In this document: piece after piece, positions 32,684 to 41,477 of the stretch | Numbering within the stretch: the stretch's first letter is position 1 | Layout of the letters: every line of letters starts with the position of its first letter | Assembly (NCBI GenBank): GCA_965207275.1 | Contig: CBDBMH010000001.1 | Span: 682,001-746,000 of the forward strand | Direction of reading: 5' to 3' | Source: Bin22 sp965207275 | GTDB taxonomy: Bacteria; Chloroflexota; Dehalococcoidia; Lucifugimonadales; UBA3495 | Length of the DNA stretch: 64,000 nucleotides | Made by a program: the position numbers and the translations under genes | The notes under the pieces: generated by a model | Databases searched by the model: none | Seen by the model: only the letters and a program-made list of their open reading frames with translations | Told to the model about the DNA's origin: nothing

Positions 32684-35083
32684 TCATGCTGGGTCTACAG
32701 AGTCATTCACCATTCGGTATCCGATGCGCTGCTCAGTGAAAATATAGGTGGAGTTGTCGGCGTTGTCCCCCAGCTTGCGGCGGAGTCGCTTAACCACGTC
32801 ACGCAGCAACCGATGCTCACCTCTTCTTTCCGGTCCCCAGACCGCCTGGAGCAATTGGTCGTGGCCCAGCGCTTTCCCGGCGTTGACCGAGAGTTCACAG
32901 AGCAACCCGTACTCGGTCGGCGTAAGTTGGACAGATTCGCCAGCCAGCGTTACCTTTCGCAACTCGTAGTCGATAAAGAGGTCACCGGCCAGATAGGGCT
33001 CAGGAAAACTTGCCTGCGCAAGTCTCGAACGCTTGCGCAGGGCGGCCCTGATCCTGGCTGCCAGCTCTGTTGGCGAAAAAGGCTTGACCACGTAGTCATA
33101 AGCTCCCAGGTCAAAGGCTCTGGCTATCACCTCTTCCTGGCCGTATGCCGATAGAAAGATCACCGGTATATCCTGCCATGCCACGATTTCCTTCATAAGT
33201 TCGATACCGTCAATTCCGGGAAACATCAGGTCGAGTAATACCAGGTCCGGTTTCTCTGCCGCTACGAGCCCCAGGACATCCTCGGGGCTTCCGGTCAAAA
33301 CAGGCTGGTAGCCAGCGTTCACCAGGGCGTCGCGAATATACCTGAGGGCCTGTGGGTCGTCGTCCACTGCCAGGACGCGCAACTTATCGGCAGTCCGGTG
33401 TTCAGGCTGCATCGACAGCGCCGCGCGCTGGGCGCCAGGTGGTGGCTTTCCCTGGTCCAGGACTGGAAGAGTGAAGGTAAATCGTGCCCCGGTTCCCAAT
33501 CCCTCGCTTTCCGCCCAGATGCGGCCACCGTGAGCCTCGATAATTCCTTTGCAGATCGCCAGGCCAAGTCCAGAGCCGTCAACCATCCCCCGGCGTTCCT
33601 CACCACCAATGCGAGGAAACCTTCGGAACAGGTGCGGAACCAGCTCCACCGGTACACCCCTGCCCTGATCAACTACGGAGACTGCAACGAAGAGGCCATC
33701 GCTGGCGGCCTCGACACGAATCGGGCAGTCCTCCGGAGAATACCTGGATGCATTTGAAAGGAGGTTGCTCAACACCTGGACGATTCGTACCCTGTCTGCC
33801 ACAACGGGTGGGGTGTAAGGGGGAATGTCTATGGTGAGGTTGTAACGGGCCCCACTGTTTACCAACCGGTTCCTGGCTTCATCGACGACGTCTGCGATGT
33901 TTGTCGGTCCGGTTTCGATTGAAAGGGTCCCCGTCTCGACTCGAGCTACATCCAGCAGATCACCAATTAGCTTCTGCAAGTGGTCGACCTGCTGGTCCAT
34001 AATCCGGTGGAATTGAGTAACAACCGCGGGGTCCATTCCCGGTGGTGAATTCAGCAGCGTCGTGGTGGAGCCCTTTATGGTGGCCAGCGGCGTGCGAAGT
34101 TCGTGGCTTACCATCCCCAGGAACTCGGAACGCATGCGCTCCAGTTCCTGCAGAGATGTCATATCCTGCAAAGTCACGACGAATGAAGTAACCTCGCCGT
34201 TCCCCGTCCGGATTGGAGTTGCGTTAAGCAGGGTAGTAACACTGCGGCCGTCGGGGACCTTGAAGACTATCTCTTCCGCCCGTATGGTCTCGCCAATGCT
34301 CAGCAGCTCCACCATGGGAAATTCCCTGACGGATACCTCCCGTCCGTCTCCTCGTACAAGGGTCAGCTCGTCAATGATCTGCTCAGTTCGCTGGTTCGGC
34401 TCCCGTAAAGTGTCGACGATTCTGGCCGCTTCCTGATTGAACGAGATGGGTGTCCCGGTCCTGGCGTCCAGGACGACCACGCCCACCGGAGAAGTGTCAA
34501 TAAGGGTCTCCAGGTCGTTTCTGGCTCGTTGCTCCTCCCGGTACCGGCGCGCGTTGGATATGACCATCCCGGCTTGGGAGGCGAACATTACCAGGGTTTC
34601 CTCGTCAGAGCTTGTGAACTCTTCCTCGCCCTCCTTGTCAGCCAAATACAGGTTACCTACCCGTTCTCCCAGGTTGAGGACGGGAGAAGCCAGGAACGGG
34701 ATCCTCGGCCCCACCGGCAAGGGCACGCTGAATCCCGCCAGGCCCATGGACCTGGCGTGGCCCAACAAGTCGGGGATTCGCAATGGTTCGGACAGGCAGC
34801 AAAAGTGCCTGAAAAGCTCCCACCCGTCAGGCAGCATCCAGACCTGGTCGGCTTCCTCAGAGGTCATGCCGGAAGAGAGAAAGTCCTGCACTTGGCCCGT
34901 CTCATCCAGCAGGACCATGACGCCGAAGCGCGCCCCGGTCAGAGACCTTGATGCGTCCAATACCCCTTGTAAAACGGTGTCAAAGTCCAGACTTTCGCTG
35001 ATGCGAAGGCTGGCCTCGCTCAGCCGTGACAGCCGGTCGCGCAGTTCTTCTATCTCGCGGTCTCGCTTATCGCCCTGTCGCAA
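32684..35083 (-). CDS. Single-chain two-component regulator: GAF-PAS-histidine kinase-receiver-winged helix
   Basis: About 799 residues. Domain order: short coiled coil (1-30), GAF (about 35-175), PAS (about 185-305), HisKA with phospho-acceptor His327 (MVSHELRTPL), HATPase_c (about 425-540; NLLSNASRYS, DQGRGVP, GSGLGLAICK), receiver (about 570-685; Asp618 in LLDLMFPG, Lys in VVKPFSPTEL), and a C-terminal OmpR/PhoB-type winged helix (about 700-795; LTPTEYGLLCEL, VVKRLRRKLG, GYRMV). Sensor, receiver and DNA-binding output are thus in one chain, without transmembrane segments, so it senses a cytoplasmic signal. TTG at 35083 has GGGAG six bases upstream and starts just before the coiled coil; a TTG at 35158 is an alternative. 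It may regulate the cadherin-like gene that follows on the same strand. Confidence 0.85.
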   Translation of the reverse strand: MRQGDKRDREIEELRDRLSRLSEASLRISESLDFDTVLQGVLDASRSLTGARFGVMVLLDETGQVQDFLSSGMTSEEADQVWMLPDGWELFRHFCCLSEPLRIPDLLGHARSMGLAGFSVPLPVGPRIPFLASPVLNLGERVGNLYLADKEGEEEFTSSDEETLVMFASQAGMVISNARRYREEQRARNDLETLIDTSPVGVVVLDARTGTPISFNQEAARIVDTLREPNQRTEQIIDELTLVRGDGREVSVREFPMVELLSIGETIRAEEIVFKVPDGRSVTTLLNATPIRTGNGEVTSFVVTLQDMTSLQELERMRSEFLGMVSHELRTPLATIKGSTTTLLNSPPGMDPAVVTQFHRIMDQQVDHLQKLIGDLLDVARVETGTLSIETGPTNIADVVDEARNRLVNSGARYNLTIDIPPYTPPVVADRVRIVQVLSNLLSNASRYSPEDCPIRVEAASDGLFVAVSVVDQGRGVPVELVPHLFRRFPRIGGEERRGMVDGSGLGLAICKGIIEAHGGRIWAESEGLGTGARFTFTLPVLDQGKPPPGAQRAALSMQPEHRTADKLRVLAVDDDPQALRYIRDALVNAGYQPVLTGSPEDVLGLVAAEKPDLVLLDLMFPGIDGIELMKEIVAWQDIPVIFLSAYGQEEVIARAFDLGAYDYVVKPFSPTELAARIRAALRKRSRLAQASFPEPYLAGDLFIDYELRKVTLAGESVQLTPTEYGLLCELSVNAGKALGHDQLLQAVWGPERRGEHRLLRDVVKRLRRKLGDNADNSTYIFTEQRIGYRMVNDSVDPA

Positions 35084-35533
35084 GGCGCTCTCCCATTGGC
35101 CGGACCAACAACCGCATGCCCCTTTTTTCAGGCTGCGGCGCGACCAACGTGGCGGCAAGTCCTCCCTGGACCTTCAGGGCGCCAGGAATTCACTCACTAC
35201 TGCCACATAAATTAAAGGAAATAATACACTTCTCACATACTTTAGCAAATAGACTGAAAGCAGTCCCGGGTTTACAAAGGCGAGAGCAAGGAACGACGGC
35301 TTCTTTACTTTCCAATCATCCTTGGCCGTTGGACAGGACGGTTCCTTGCAATCCCCCTGAAGTGTCCCGTCTCTGCGGAATAACTGCCGTATTTACAGGC
35401 AATCTCATTTCAATACTGCCGGAGATAGCGGGCCGGCGGGTGTTTCGCCAGGGTAACGTCTTGGGAAGCCGAACGCATGGATAGGGACATGGAACGCTAC
35501 GATTTCAGGGGTCGTGAAGAATAGGGGTCGGGT
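35084..35533. other. intergenic region, no recognised content
   Basis: About 450 bases between the sensor kinase gene and a small membrane-protein gene (divergent). Part is AT-rich (35200-35260). No RNA family or good promoter recognised. Confidence 0.35.
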
Positions 35534-35767
35534 ATGTACCAGATAGCGTGGTTGCAGCTTCTCGCGTATGTCCTGATTATCTGCGGATTCCTCTTGATGT
35601 TCATCTTCAGGCGCGAACTTTTACTGAATTCCAACACGCCCTCGTCCGGAAAAACGCTGGGGTTCATTGGCGCGCTGCTCTTGCTGGCCGGGCTCCTGGC
35701 CGAGTTGGTTATCTACGCCTACAGCGTCTCAAATCTCGAGGGATGGTATTCCTACTCGGGCCAGTAG
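35534..35767 (+). CDS. Small hypothetical membrane protein, two transmembrane segments
   Basis: 77 residues: hydrophobic segment 1 (LLAYVLIICGFLLMFIF), a short polar loop (RRELLLNSNTPSSGKT), and hydrophobic segment 2 (LGFIGALLLLAGLLAELVIYAY). No family recognised. The ribosome site is weak (AGGGG several bases before the ATG). It ends directly against an inverted-repeat fragment. The hydrophobic pattern supports it as a real protein, with moderate confidence. Confidence 0.55.
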   Translation: MYQIAWLQLLAYVLIICGFLLMFIFRRELLLNSNTPSSGKTLGFIGALLLLAGLLAELVIYAYSVSNLEGWYSYSGQ

Positions 35768-36469
35768 TCCAACAAAATTGTGTTGATGGGACGGGGTTTA
35801 ACCGTCATTCCGGTCCGCCGCGGCGGACCGGAATCCAGGGCGTCTGCTCTGTATTGCCGTTGACTTCCGTAACCTTTCTTGCTTTCGCCTCCCGCTCATC
35901 CTGAGCCTGTCGAAGGATCGTCCTGAGGCCCTCGAAGGATCGTCCTGAGCTTGTCGTAGAACCCCACCCCAATACCCCCTGTACTCCGCATCGACTCTGC
36001 AATGACCGCCAAGACCCCAAACCCGCACCGCAGGGCAATCGCGTTATAAAGAATGTCATGCTGAGCGAAGTCGAAGCATCTGAATCCGTTCTTGCCAGGC
36101 AGGCCTTGGGACCCAGTCCACGACTCCCAGCGAAGACCCCAAACCCGCACCCCAGGGCAATCGCGTTATAAAGAATGTCATGCTGAGCGAAGTCGAAGCA
36201 TCTGAATCCGTTCCTGCCAGGCGGGCCTTGGGACCCAGTCCACGACTCCCAGCCAAGAGTCTAGACCCTTCGACAAGCTCAGGGTGACTTGACTCTTTGC
36301 TGCCGGTCCTGGGGCTATTTGAGGACGATTTATGTGCAATTGTCCTGACCCGCACCTCCAGGATAGTGCAGCGCGCCTTCCTTATCTGGTAAGATATTGC
36401 CGCCCTTGGATCCCAACCCCCTCCCCATCGGCCCCCTGTCGACAAAGGCATCGTAGTCGCAGCTGTTTG
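35763..36469. repeat. repeat-dense intergenic region including a 122-bp direct repeat
   Basis: At 35763 AGTAGTCCAACAAAATTG matches the left end of element 2 at 47183; a CGTCATTCCGG...CCGGAATCCAG palindrome follows (35803-35838). Family B copies lie at 35893-35960 and 36265-36290. A 122-base unit is tandemly repeated at 36011-36132 and 36133-36250 with few differences; each copy contains GCGTTATAAAGAATGTCATG and CTGAGCGAAGTCGAAGCATC. No gene supported. Confidence 0.75.
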
Positions 36470-37411
36470 ATGTGTGTGGATGACGTGGCAGGCTTGAACT
36501 TCCTTACCAAACTCTCCCTGGCGGCCGGCGCTGCCCTGGTGGCGGCTGTCCTTCTGGCCGCCGGCATCTACTACGTTGCCCGGCCCGCGGAAGGGCCTCC
36601 GCAAACCGCCGCCTTCTCGCCCGCGCCCGTAGGGGCGGATCGTGAACCGGCCCTGCCTCCAACTCGGCCCCTCATCCAAAGCCCGCCGCAGGACCCCCAA
36701 TCCTTGGTTTCCGATCATCCTGAGCCTGTCGAAGGACGTTCCCGCGAAGGTGGGAACCTCGACAATGACCCATACGCCCCATCCGTAGGGGCGCATCGCG
36801 ATGCGCCCTCAACTCAGCAGCTCGTCCCGCGCCTGTCGAAGGCCCCCACCCCGGCCGCCAATCCCGCGTCAACGATCGTCCTTCCTGCGGCGCCAGCGTC
36901 GCCCACCCCGCCACCGCCCGTATCAATTCCCTATGCCCCGTCCGCAGGGGCAACCCTTGTGGCCGCCCCCACGCCCCTCGTCCTGAGCCTGTCGCAGGAC
37001 CCTCCCGATCCCGTCAAAGGGCCCACCGCCGGATCCGACGACCAGGTGCAGTTTATCCCCAAGAAGGAAACCCTGAAATACCCCAACCTGGGCAGTAACC
37101 TGGACCGCCTGGTCGCCAGCGTGGAGGCCGGCCAGGCCACGGCCCAGGAGGCCGCCCGGTCCGCCCCCATCCACCAGGACGGAGCGGTGGCGGTAACCAT
37201 CCACCTGGCCAGCAACGTGAACGACGTGGTCCGGTTCCTGCAAGATAACGGCGGCGATCCCCGCAACGTGGGCGAGGACTACATCGAGGCCTACGTCCCG
37301 GTTCTCCTGCTGGGGCAGGTCTCGGAGCTTTCCGGAGTCCTCCGCGTGCGCGAGATCATCCCGCCCCAACCCGCCGGCCCATCCCGGTCCGGCGGGCCCG
37401 CCCGTCCCTGA
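36470..37411 (+). CDS. Membrane-anchored protein with stand-alone subtilase-type propeptide domain and repeat-derived linker
   Basis: About 313 residues: an N-terminal membrane segment (KLSLAAGAALVAAVLLAAGIYY), a 155-residue low-complexity P/A linker, and a C-terminal domain (about 200-300) closely resembling residues 40-145 of the subtilase encoded next door (both share NVGEDYIEAYVPV and EIIPPQPA). The linker is written in dispersed repeats: family A gives APVGADREPA, APSVGAHRDAPS and APSAGATLVAAP; family B gives HPEPVEGR and VLSLSQDP. There is no protease domain. It could be an anchored inhibitor or folding helper for the subtilase, or a remnant of a duplicated protease gene. The start at 36470 (weak ribosome site) puts the membrane segment near the N-terminus. 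A 67-base gap separates it from the subtilase gene on the same strand. Confidence 0.7.
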   Translation: MCVDDVAGLNFLTKLSLAAGAALVAAVLLAAGIYYVARPAEGPPQTAAFSPAPVGADREPALPPTRPLIQSPPQDPQSLVSDHPEPVEGRSREGGNLDNDPYAPSVGAHRDAPSTQQLVPRLSKAPTPAANPASTIVLPAAPASPTPPPPVSIPYAPSAGATLVAAPTPLVLSLSQDPPDPVKGPTAGSDDQVQFIPKKETLKYPNLGSNLDRLVASVEAGQATAQEAARSAPIHQDGAVAVTIHLASNVNDVVRFLQDNGGDPRNVGEDYIEAYVPVLLLGQVSELSGVLRVREIIPPQPAGPSRSGGPARP

Positions 37412-37478
37412 ACCCGAGAGTATGCCTCCTGCGTCAGCAGTGGGCCATCGTTAGCCCCTATAGGAGTTGAGAATTCCC

Positions 37479-40400
37479 ATGCCCTACCGAGCGCACTACC
37501 GGTCCCTGGCAGTTGCCATGGCCTTCACCCTGGTGGTCACCCTGGCCCTCTTCATCCCCAGCGTCTCCGCCAACGACGGCGACGACGTGGTCGTCCCGCC
37601 CAAACCTGCCCAGACCTACCCCAACCTGAGCACCCACCTCAACCACCTGTCCGAAGGCTACGGCTCCGGCCGGATGTCCCAGGGCGAGGCCGCCAGTGAA
37701 GCTCCGGTTAGTTCCGGCGGGTCGGTGGCGGTAACCGTGTACCTGGATGGCCACGTTTCCGACGTGGTGGCTTTCCTGGAGGCCAATGGCGGCGATGTTC
37801 GCAACGTGGGCGAGGACTACATTGAAGCCTACGTGCCGGTGTTTCTGCTGGGGTCGCTGTCCCAGCAACCCGGCGTTACCCGGGTTTTGGAAATCATCCC
37901 TCCCCAACCGGCCTACGGCAACGTCACCAGCCAGGCTGTGGCCCTGCACTTGGCCGACTCCTGGCAGGATGCCGGCTACCAGGGCCAGGGAGTGAAGGTG
38001 GGGGTAATTGATGTGGGCTTCGTCGGATACCGCAGCCTGATGGGCGTGGAACTCCCGGACAGCGTTGTGGCCAGGTGCTACACCGACGTGGGCGTTTACA
38101 CCAGCAACTTGGCCGACTGCGAGGAGTCGGAACCGTTGCCGGACTTTAAACAATGTTCTCGTGGTGAATCTGGCAGCGTACATGGCACGGCGGTTGCTGA
38201 GGCGGTGATTGACATCGCTCCTGATGCAATCCTGTACATTTCCCAACCCGGGTCATGGGGCGACTTGCAAAGTGCCACTGAGTGGATGGCCAATGAGGGC
38301 GTCACGGTCATCAACTACTCGGTGGGATGGACTTACAGCGGGCCCGGAGATGGCACTTCTCCTTTCAGCAGCAGTCCCCTCAATACGGTGGACCTTGCCG
38401 TGGCGAGGGACATAATCTGGGCAAATTCTGCGGGCAATTCGGCGGAAGACACCTGGTTCGGCAGTTTCTCGGACCACAATGGCGATGGCGCAATGAGTTT
38501 CAACAGTGCCGGCGAAGAGATAAACTCCATAGATCTTAGAGAGTGCCGGCGTTATGCCTTCCAGATGCGCTGGCATGACAGTTGGGGCGGCGCGGCCACT
38601 GACCTGGACATGTACCTGTGGGACAAAAGTACTGGCGATATCTGGGACATCCCCAGGGAATGGGGATACATCGGAAGCGCGGTTGGTCAATCGGGAGCGA
38701 GTGACGACTATCCCTTTGAGTACTTTTCCCTCCGGTCTCCAGTTACCAGCAGTGATGTAGGCCTCGTCATAGTCCACGTGAGCGGGCCCGTCCCCAACTG
38801 GGTGCAAGTGGAGCTCTGGTCCGGTCCTGGCGGACTTGGGATTTTTACCGGCAACGGCAGCATAGGCAACCCCGCCGAAAGCGCCAACCCTGGCCTGCTG
38901 GCCGTGGGGGCCGCGCCCTTCTTCGACATCAGTACTATTGAGTTTTTCAGCAGCCGGGGCCCCACCCCCGACGGTCGCATCAAGCCCGAAATTGTGGGCA
39001 TCGACTGCGCCGCCTCCGTAAGCTACGAACTGGACGATTTCAGGGGGAATGCGTGCTGGTTCCCCGGCACCAGCCAGGCCTCCCCCCATGTGGCCGGCAT
39101 GGCCGCCCTGGTGCGCCAGCGCTTCCCCGACTTTACGGCTGAGGAAACCGCCGCCTACCTGAAGGACCACGCCGAACCCCGGGGCGCCGTCCCCAACAAC
39201 ACCTGGGGCTACGGCCTGGCCCAGCTTCCCGCCGCCGACGTGGGCGGCTGTCTGCATGAACTCGACCCCGACGGCCCCACCACCGGGCAATGGTCGCCCC
39301 AGTGCCAGTCCTTCGCCTTTGAGCGTGGCTACGCCCAGTACTACCGCTTCACCCTGGAGGAGGATTCCCAGGTAACCATCGCGCTTGACTCCGTCGTGGA
39401 CCCCTACCTGTTCCTGCGGGCCGGAGACGCCCGGTCGGGAGACTATCTCCACGTGAACGACGACATCGAGGCCGGGGTCGACCTGAATTCCCGCTTGACG
39501 GCCCCCCTGGCGGCGGGGACCTATACCATCGAAGCCACTACCTACGATATGGGCGAAACGGGCGACTTCACCTTGACCATCTCCGGTCTGGGCGGCGACG
39601 GCGTGACAGGCGCTACTCCGGACGGCTGCGGCCAGACCATCATTAGCGACGTAACCACCTCCGGCGCCTGGGCCGCCGGCTGCCAGTCGGCGGTCCCCGA
39701 CCGGGGCTACGCCCGCTACTACACCTTCACCCTGGACCAGCCCTCCCAGGTAACAATCGACCTGCAGTCCAGCGTGGACACCTATCTGTACCTGCGCCGG
39801 GGAACGGCCCGCACCGGTGAAGCGGAAGACGAAGATGACGACGTAACGCCCGGCTCGAATACCAACTCACGAATCAGCTTGTTCCTGGACGCCGGAATCT
39901 ACACCATCGAGGCCACCACCTACGCCCAAAACCTGACCGGGTCCTTCATGCTGACCGTCACCGGCCTGGGCGGCACGGCGACGGGCCCCGGGCCGGGCAC
40001 GGATCCCTGCGTAGCTGAACTGCCGGCCGGTCCAACGGTCGATGGGTCCTGGGCCGCCGGCTGCCAGTCGGCGGAAACGGACCGGGGCTATGCCCGCTAC
40101 TACACCTTCACCACCACCGAGGCCAGGGACGTAACCATCACCCTGAGTTCCACCGTCGACCCCTACCTCTATCTCCGTTCCGGTGACCGGACGGGCAGTG
40201 TGCGGGCGCAAAACGACGACCATGGTACCTTGGTCGACGACACCCCCGCCTGCGGCTCTCCCGCTGGCCTGGGCGACAGGGACTCGTGCATCACCATCGC
40301 CGGCCTCTCGCCCGGAACCTACACCATCGAGGCCACCACCTACGACGAGGGCGTAACCGGCGACTTCACCCTCACCATCTCCGGCCTGTCGGGCGCGGCA

Positions 40401-41195
40401 ACGGGGACTGACCCTGAACCTGGAACGGACACCTGCGCCCCCAGCCCAATCTACTCCGACGGCGTTTCCTCAGGGACCTGGGCCGACGACTGCCAGTCCC
40501 AGGATCGTAGCGGCCGTTACGCCCGCTACTTCACCTTCACCCTGGCCCAACAGGCGACAGTCACCATCGACCTCGTGTCCAGCGTGGACCCCTTCCTGTT
40601 CCTGAGAGAGGGAGATGCCCGTTCGGGAAGCACCCCGCACGTGAACGACGACGTGGAAGCTGGGGTGAACCTGAACTCCCGCATCAGCGCAAGTCTGGCC
40701 GCCGGAACCTGGACCATCGAGGCCACCACCTACGCCGAGAACCAGGCCGGCGACTTTACCCTGACCATCAGCGGCCTGTCGGGCGAAACGACCGCCCCCG
40801 ATCCTGGAACGGACCCCTGCGCGGCCACGCCCATCGAAGCCGACGGCGGAACCACCGGCGACTGGGCCGCCGACTGCCAGTCCCAGCAGCGTAGCGGACG
40901 TTATGCCCGCTACTACGCCTTCACCCTGGCCCAGCAATCGGCGGTAACCATCACGCTGGAGTCGGATGTGGACACCTACCTGTACCTGTGGGAGGGTGAA
41001 GTCCGCAGCGGGGAAGCAAAATACGAGAACGATGACATTGCGCAAGGCGGGGTGAATCTGAACTCGCGCATAAGCGAGACCCTGGCCGCCCGAACCTACA
41101 CCATCGAGGCCACCACCTACCATGCCAACGAGGTGGGCACTTTCACGCTGACGGTGGCGGGTCTGGGTGAAGGTGGGACTTCCACCGGCGGCTAG
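37479..41195 (+). CDS. Secreted S8 (subtilisin-like) serine protease with five PPC-like C-terminal repeats
   Basis: 1238 residues: signal peptide (about 1-31, ending VSA), propeptide (about 40-145), S8 catalytic domain (about 165-590) with Asp178 (VIDVG), His235 (VHGTAV), oxyanion Asn320 (SAGNS) and Ser532 (GTSQASPHVAG). About 210 residues lie between Asn320 and Ser532, far more than in subtilisin, which indicates an inserted beta domain. Then come five repeats of about 115 residues (for example RGYARYYTFTLDQPSQVTID and AGTYTIEATTYDMGETGDFT), the pattern of bacterial pre-peptidase C-terminal domains. It probably degrades or processes extracellular proteins. The ATG at 37479 has AGGAG 12 bases upstream; an in-frame TTG at 37467 abuts the ribosome site. 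No membrane anchor is visible. Confidence 0.88.
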   Translation: MPYRAHYRSLAVAMAFTLVVTLALFIPSVSANDGDDVVVPPKPAQTYPNLSTHLNHLSEGYGSGRMSQGEAASEAPVSSGGSVAVTVYLDGHVSDVVAFLEANGGDVRNVGEDYIEAYVPVFLLGSLSQQPGVTRVLEIIPPQPAYGNVTSQAVALHLADSWQDAGYQGQGVKVGVIDVGFVGYRSLMGVELPDSVVARCYTDVGVYTSNLADCEESEPLPDFKQCSRGESGSVHGTAVAEAVIDIAPDAILYISQPGSWGDLQSATEWMANEGVTVINYSVGWTYSGPGDGTSPFSSSPLNTVDLAVARDIIWANSAGNSAEDTWFGSFSDHNGDGAMSFNSAGEEINSIDLRECRRYAFQMRWHDSWGGAATDLDMYLWDKSTGDIWDIPREWGYIGSAVGQSGASDDYPFEYFSLRSPVTSSDVGLVIVHVSGPVPNWVQVELWSGPGGLGIFTGNGSIGNPAESANPGLLAVGAAPFFDISTIEFFSSRGPTPDGRIKPEIVGIDCAASVSYELDDFRGNACWFPGTSQASPHVAGMAALVRQRFPDFTAEETAAYLKDHAEPRGAVPNNTWGYGLAQLPAADVGGCLHELDPDGPTTGQWSPQCQSFAFERGYAQYYRFTLEEDSQVTIALDSVVDPYLFLRAGDARSGDYLHVNDDIEAGVDLNSRLTAPLAAGTYTIEATTYDMGETGDFTLTISGLGGDGVTGATPDGCGQTIISDVTTSGAWAAGCQSAVPDRGYARYYTFTLDQPSQVTIDLQSSVDTYLYLRRGTARTGEAEDEDDDVTPGSNTNSRISLFLDAGIYTIEATTYAQNLTGSFMLTVTGLGGTATGPGPGTDPCVAELPAGPTVDGSWAAGCQSAETDRGYARYYTFTTTEARDVTITLSSTVDPYLYLRSGDRTGSVRAQNDDHGTLVDDTPACGSPAGLGDRDSCITIAGLSPGTYTIEATTYDEGVTGDFTLTISGLSGAATGTDPEPGTDTCAPSPIYSDGVSSGTWADDCQSQDRSGRYARYFTFTLAQQATVTIDLVSSVDPFLFLREGDARSGSTPHVNDDVEAGVNLNSRISASLAAGTWTIEATTYAENQAGDFTLTISGLSGETTAPDPGTDPCAATPIEADGGTTGDWAADCQSQQRSGRYARYYAFTLAQQSAVTITLESDVDTYLYLWEGEVRSGEAKYENDDIAQGGVNLNSRISETLAARTYTIEATTYHANEVGTFTLTVAGLGEGGTSTGG

Positions 41196-41477
41196 ACCTG
41201 AACCGGGGCAACCCCCGCCACCTCGTAGGGGCGGTTCGCGAACTGTCCCTACCCCGGAAACCCATTTAGGGGCGGACCTCAAACCCGCCCCTACCGGTTT
41301 ACTCCCGACGTAGCCAACGCGACCCCGGCCCGAAGTAATGTCATGCTGAGCTTGCCGAAGCATCTAAAATCCAGGCTTGGAACCACGTCAAAGGTCCCCA
41401 ACCACAGTGGCCGTTCACGAGTTCAGGCCGGTCGGCAGACCCGGGGCGATATGCTCTGGGCCGCATCGTCAGTCCCC
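41196..41477. repeat. intergenic family A and B repeats
   Basis: Two family A palindromes (41225-41251 and 41265-41295) and one family B copy (GTCATGCTGAGCTTGCCGAA, 41339 on) lie between the subtilase gene and the converging permease gene. No gene or T-tract terminator. Confidence 0.65.

Noticed and set aside
35380..35530. Possible riboswitch-like leader before the small membrane-protein gene
   Set aside because: Some paired G/C-rich segments exist, but no consensus of a known riboswitch class could be matched.
38253..39452. Open frame of 399 codons opposite the subtilase gene
   Set aside because: Antisense to the catalytic domain; no motifs.
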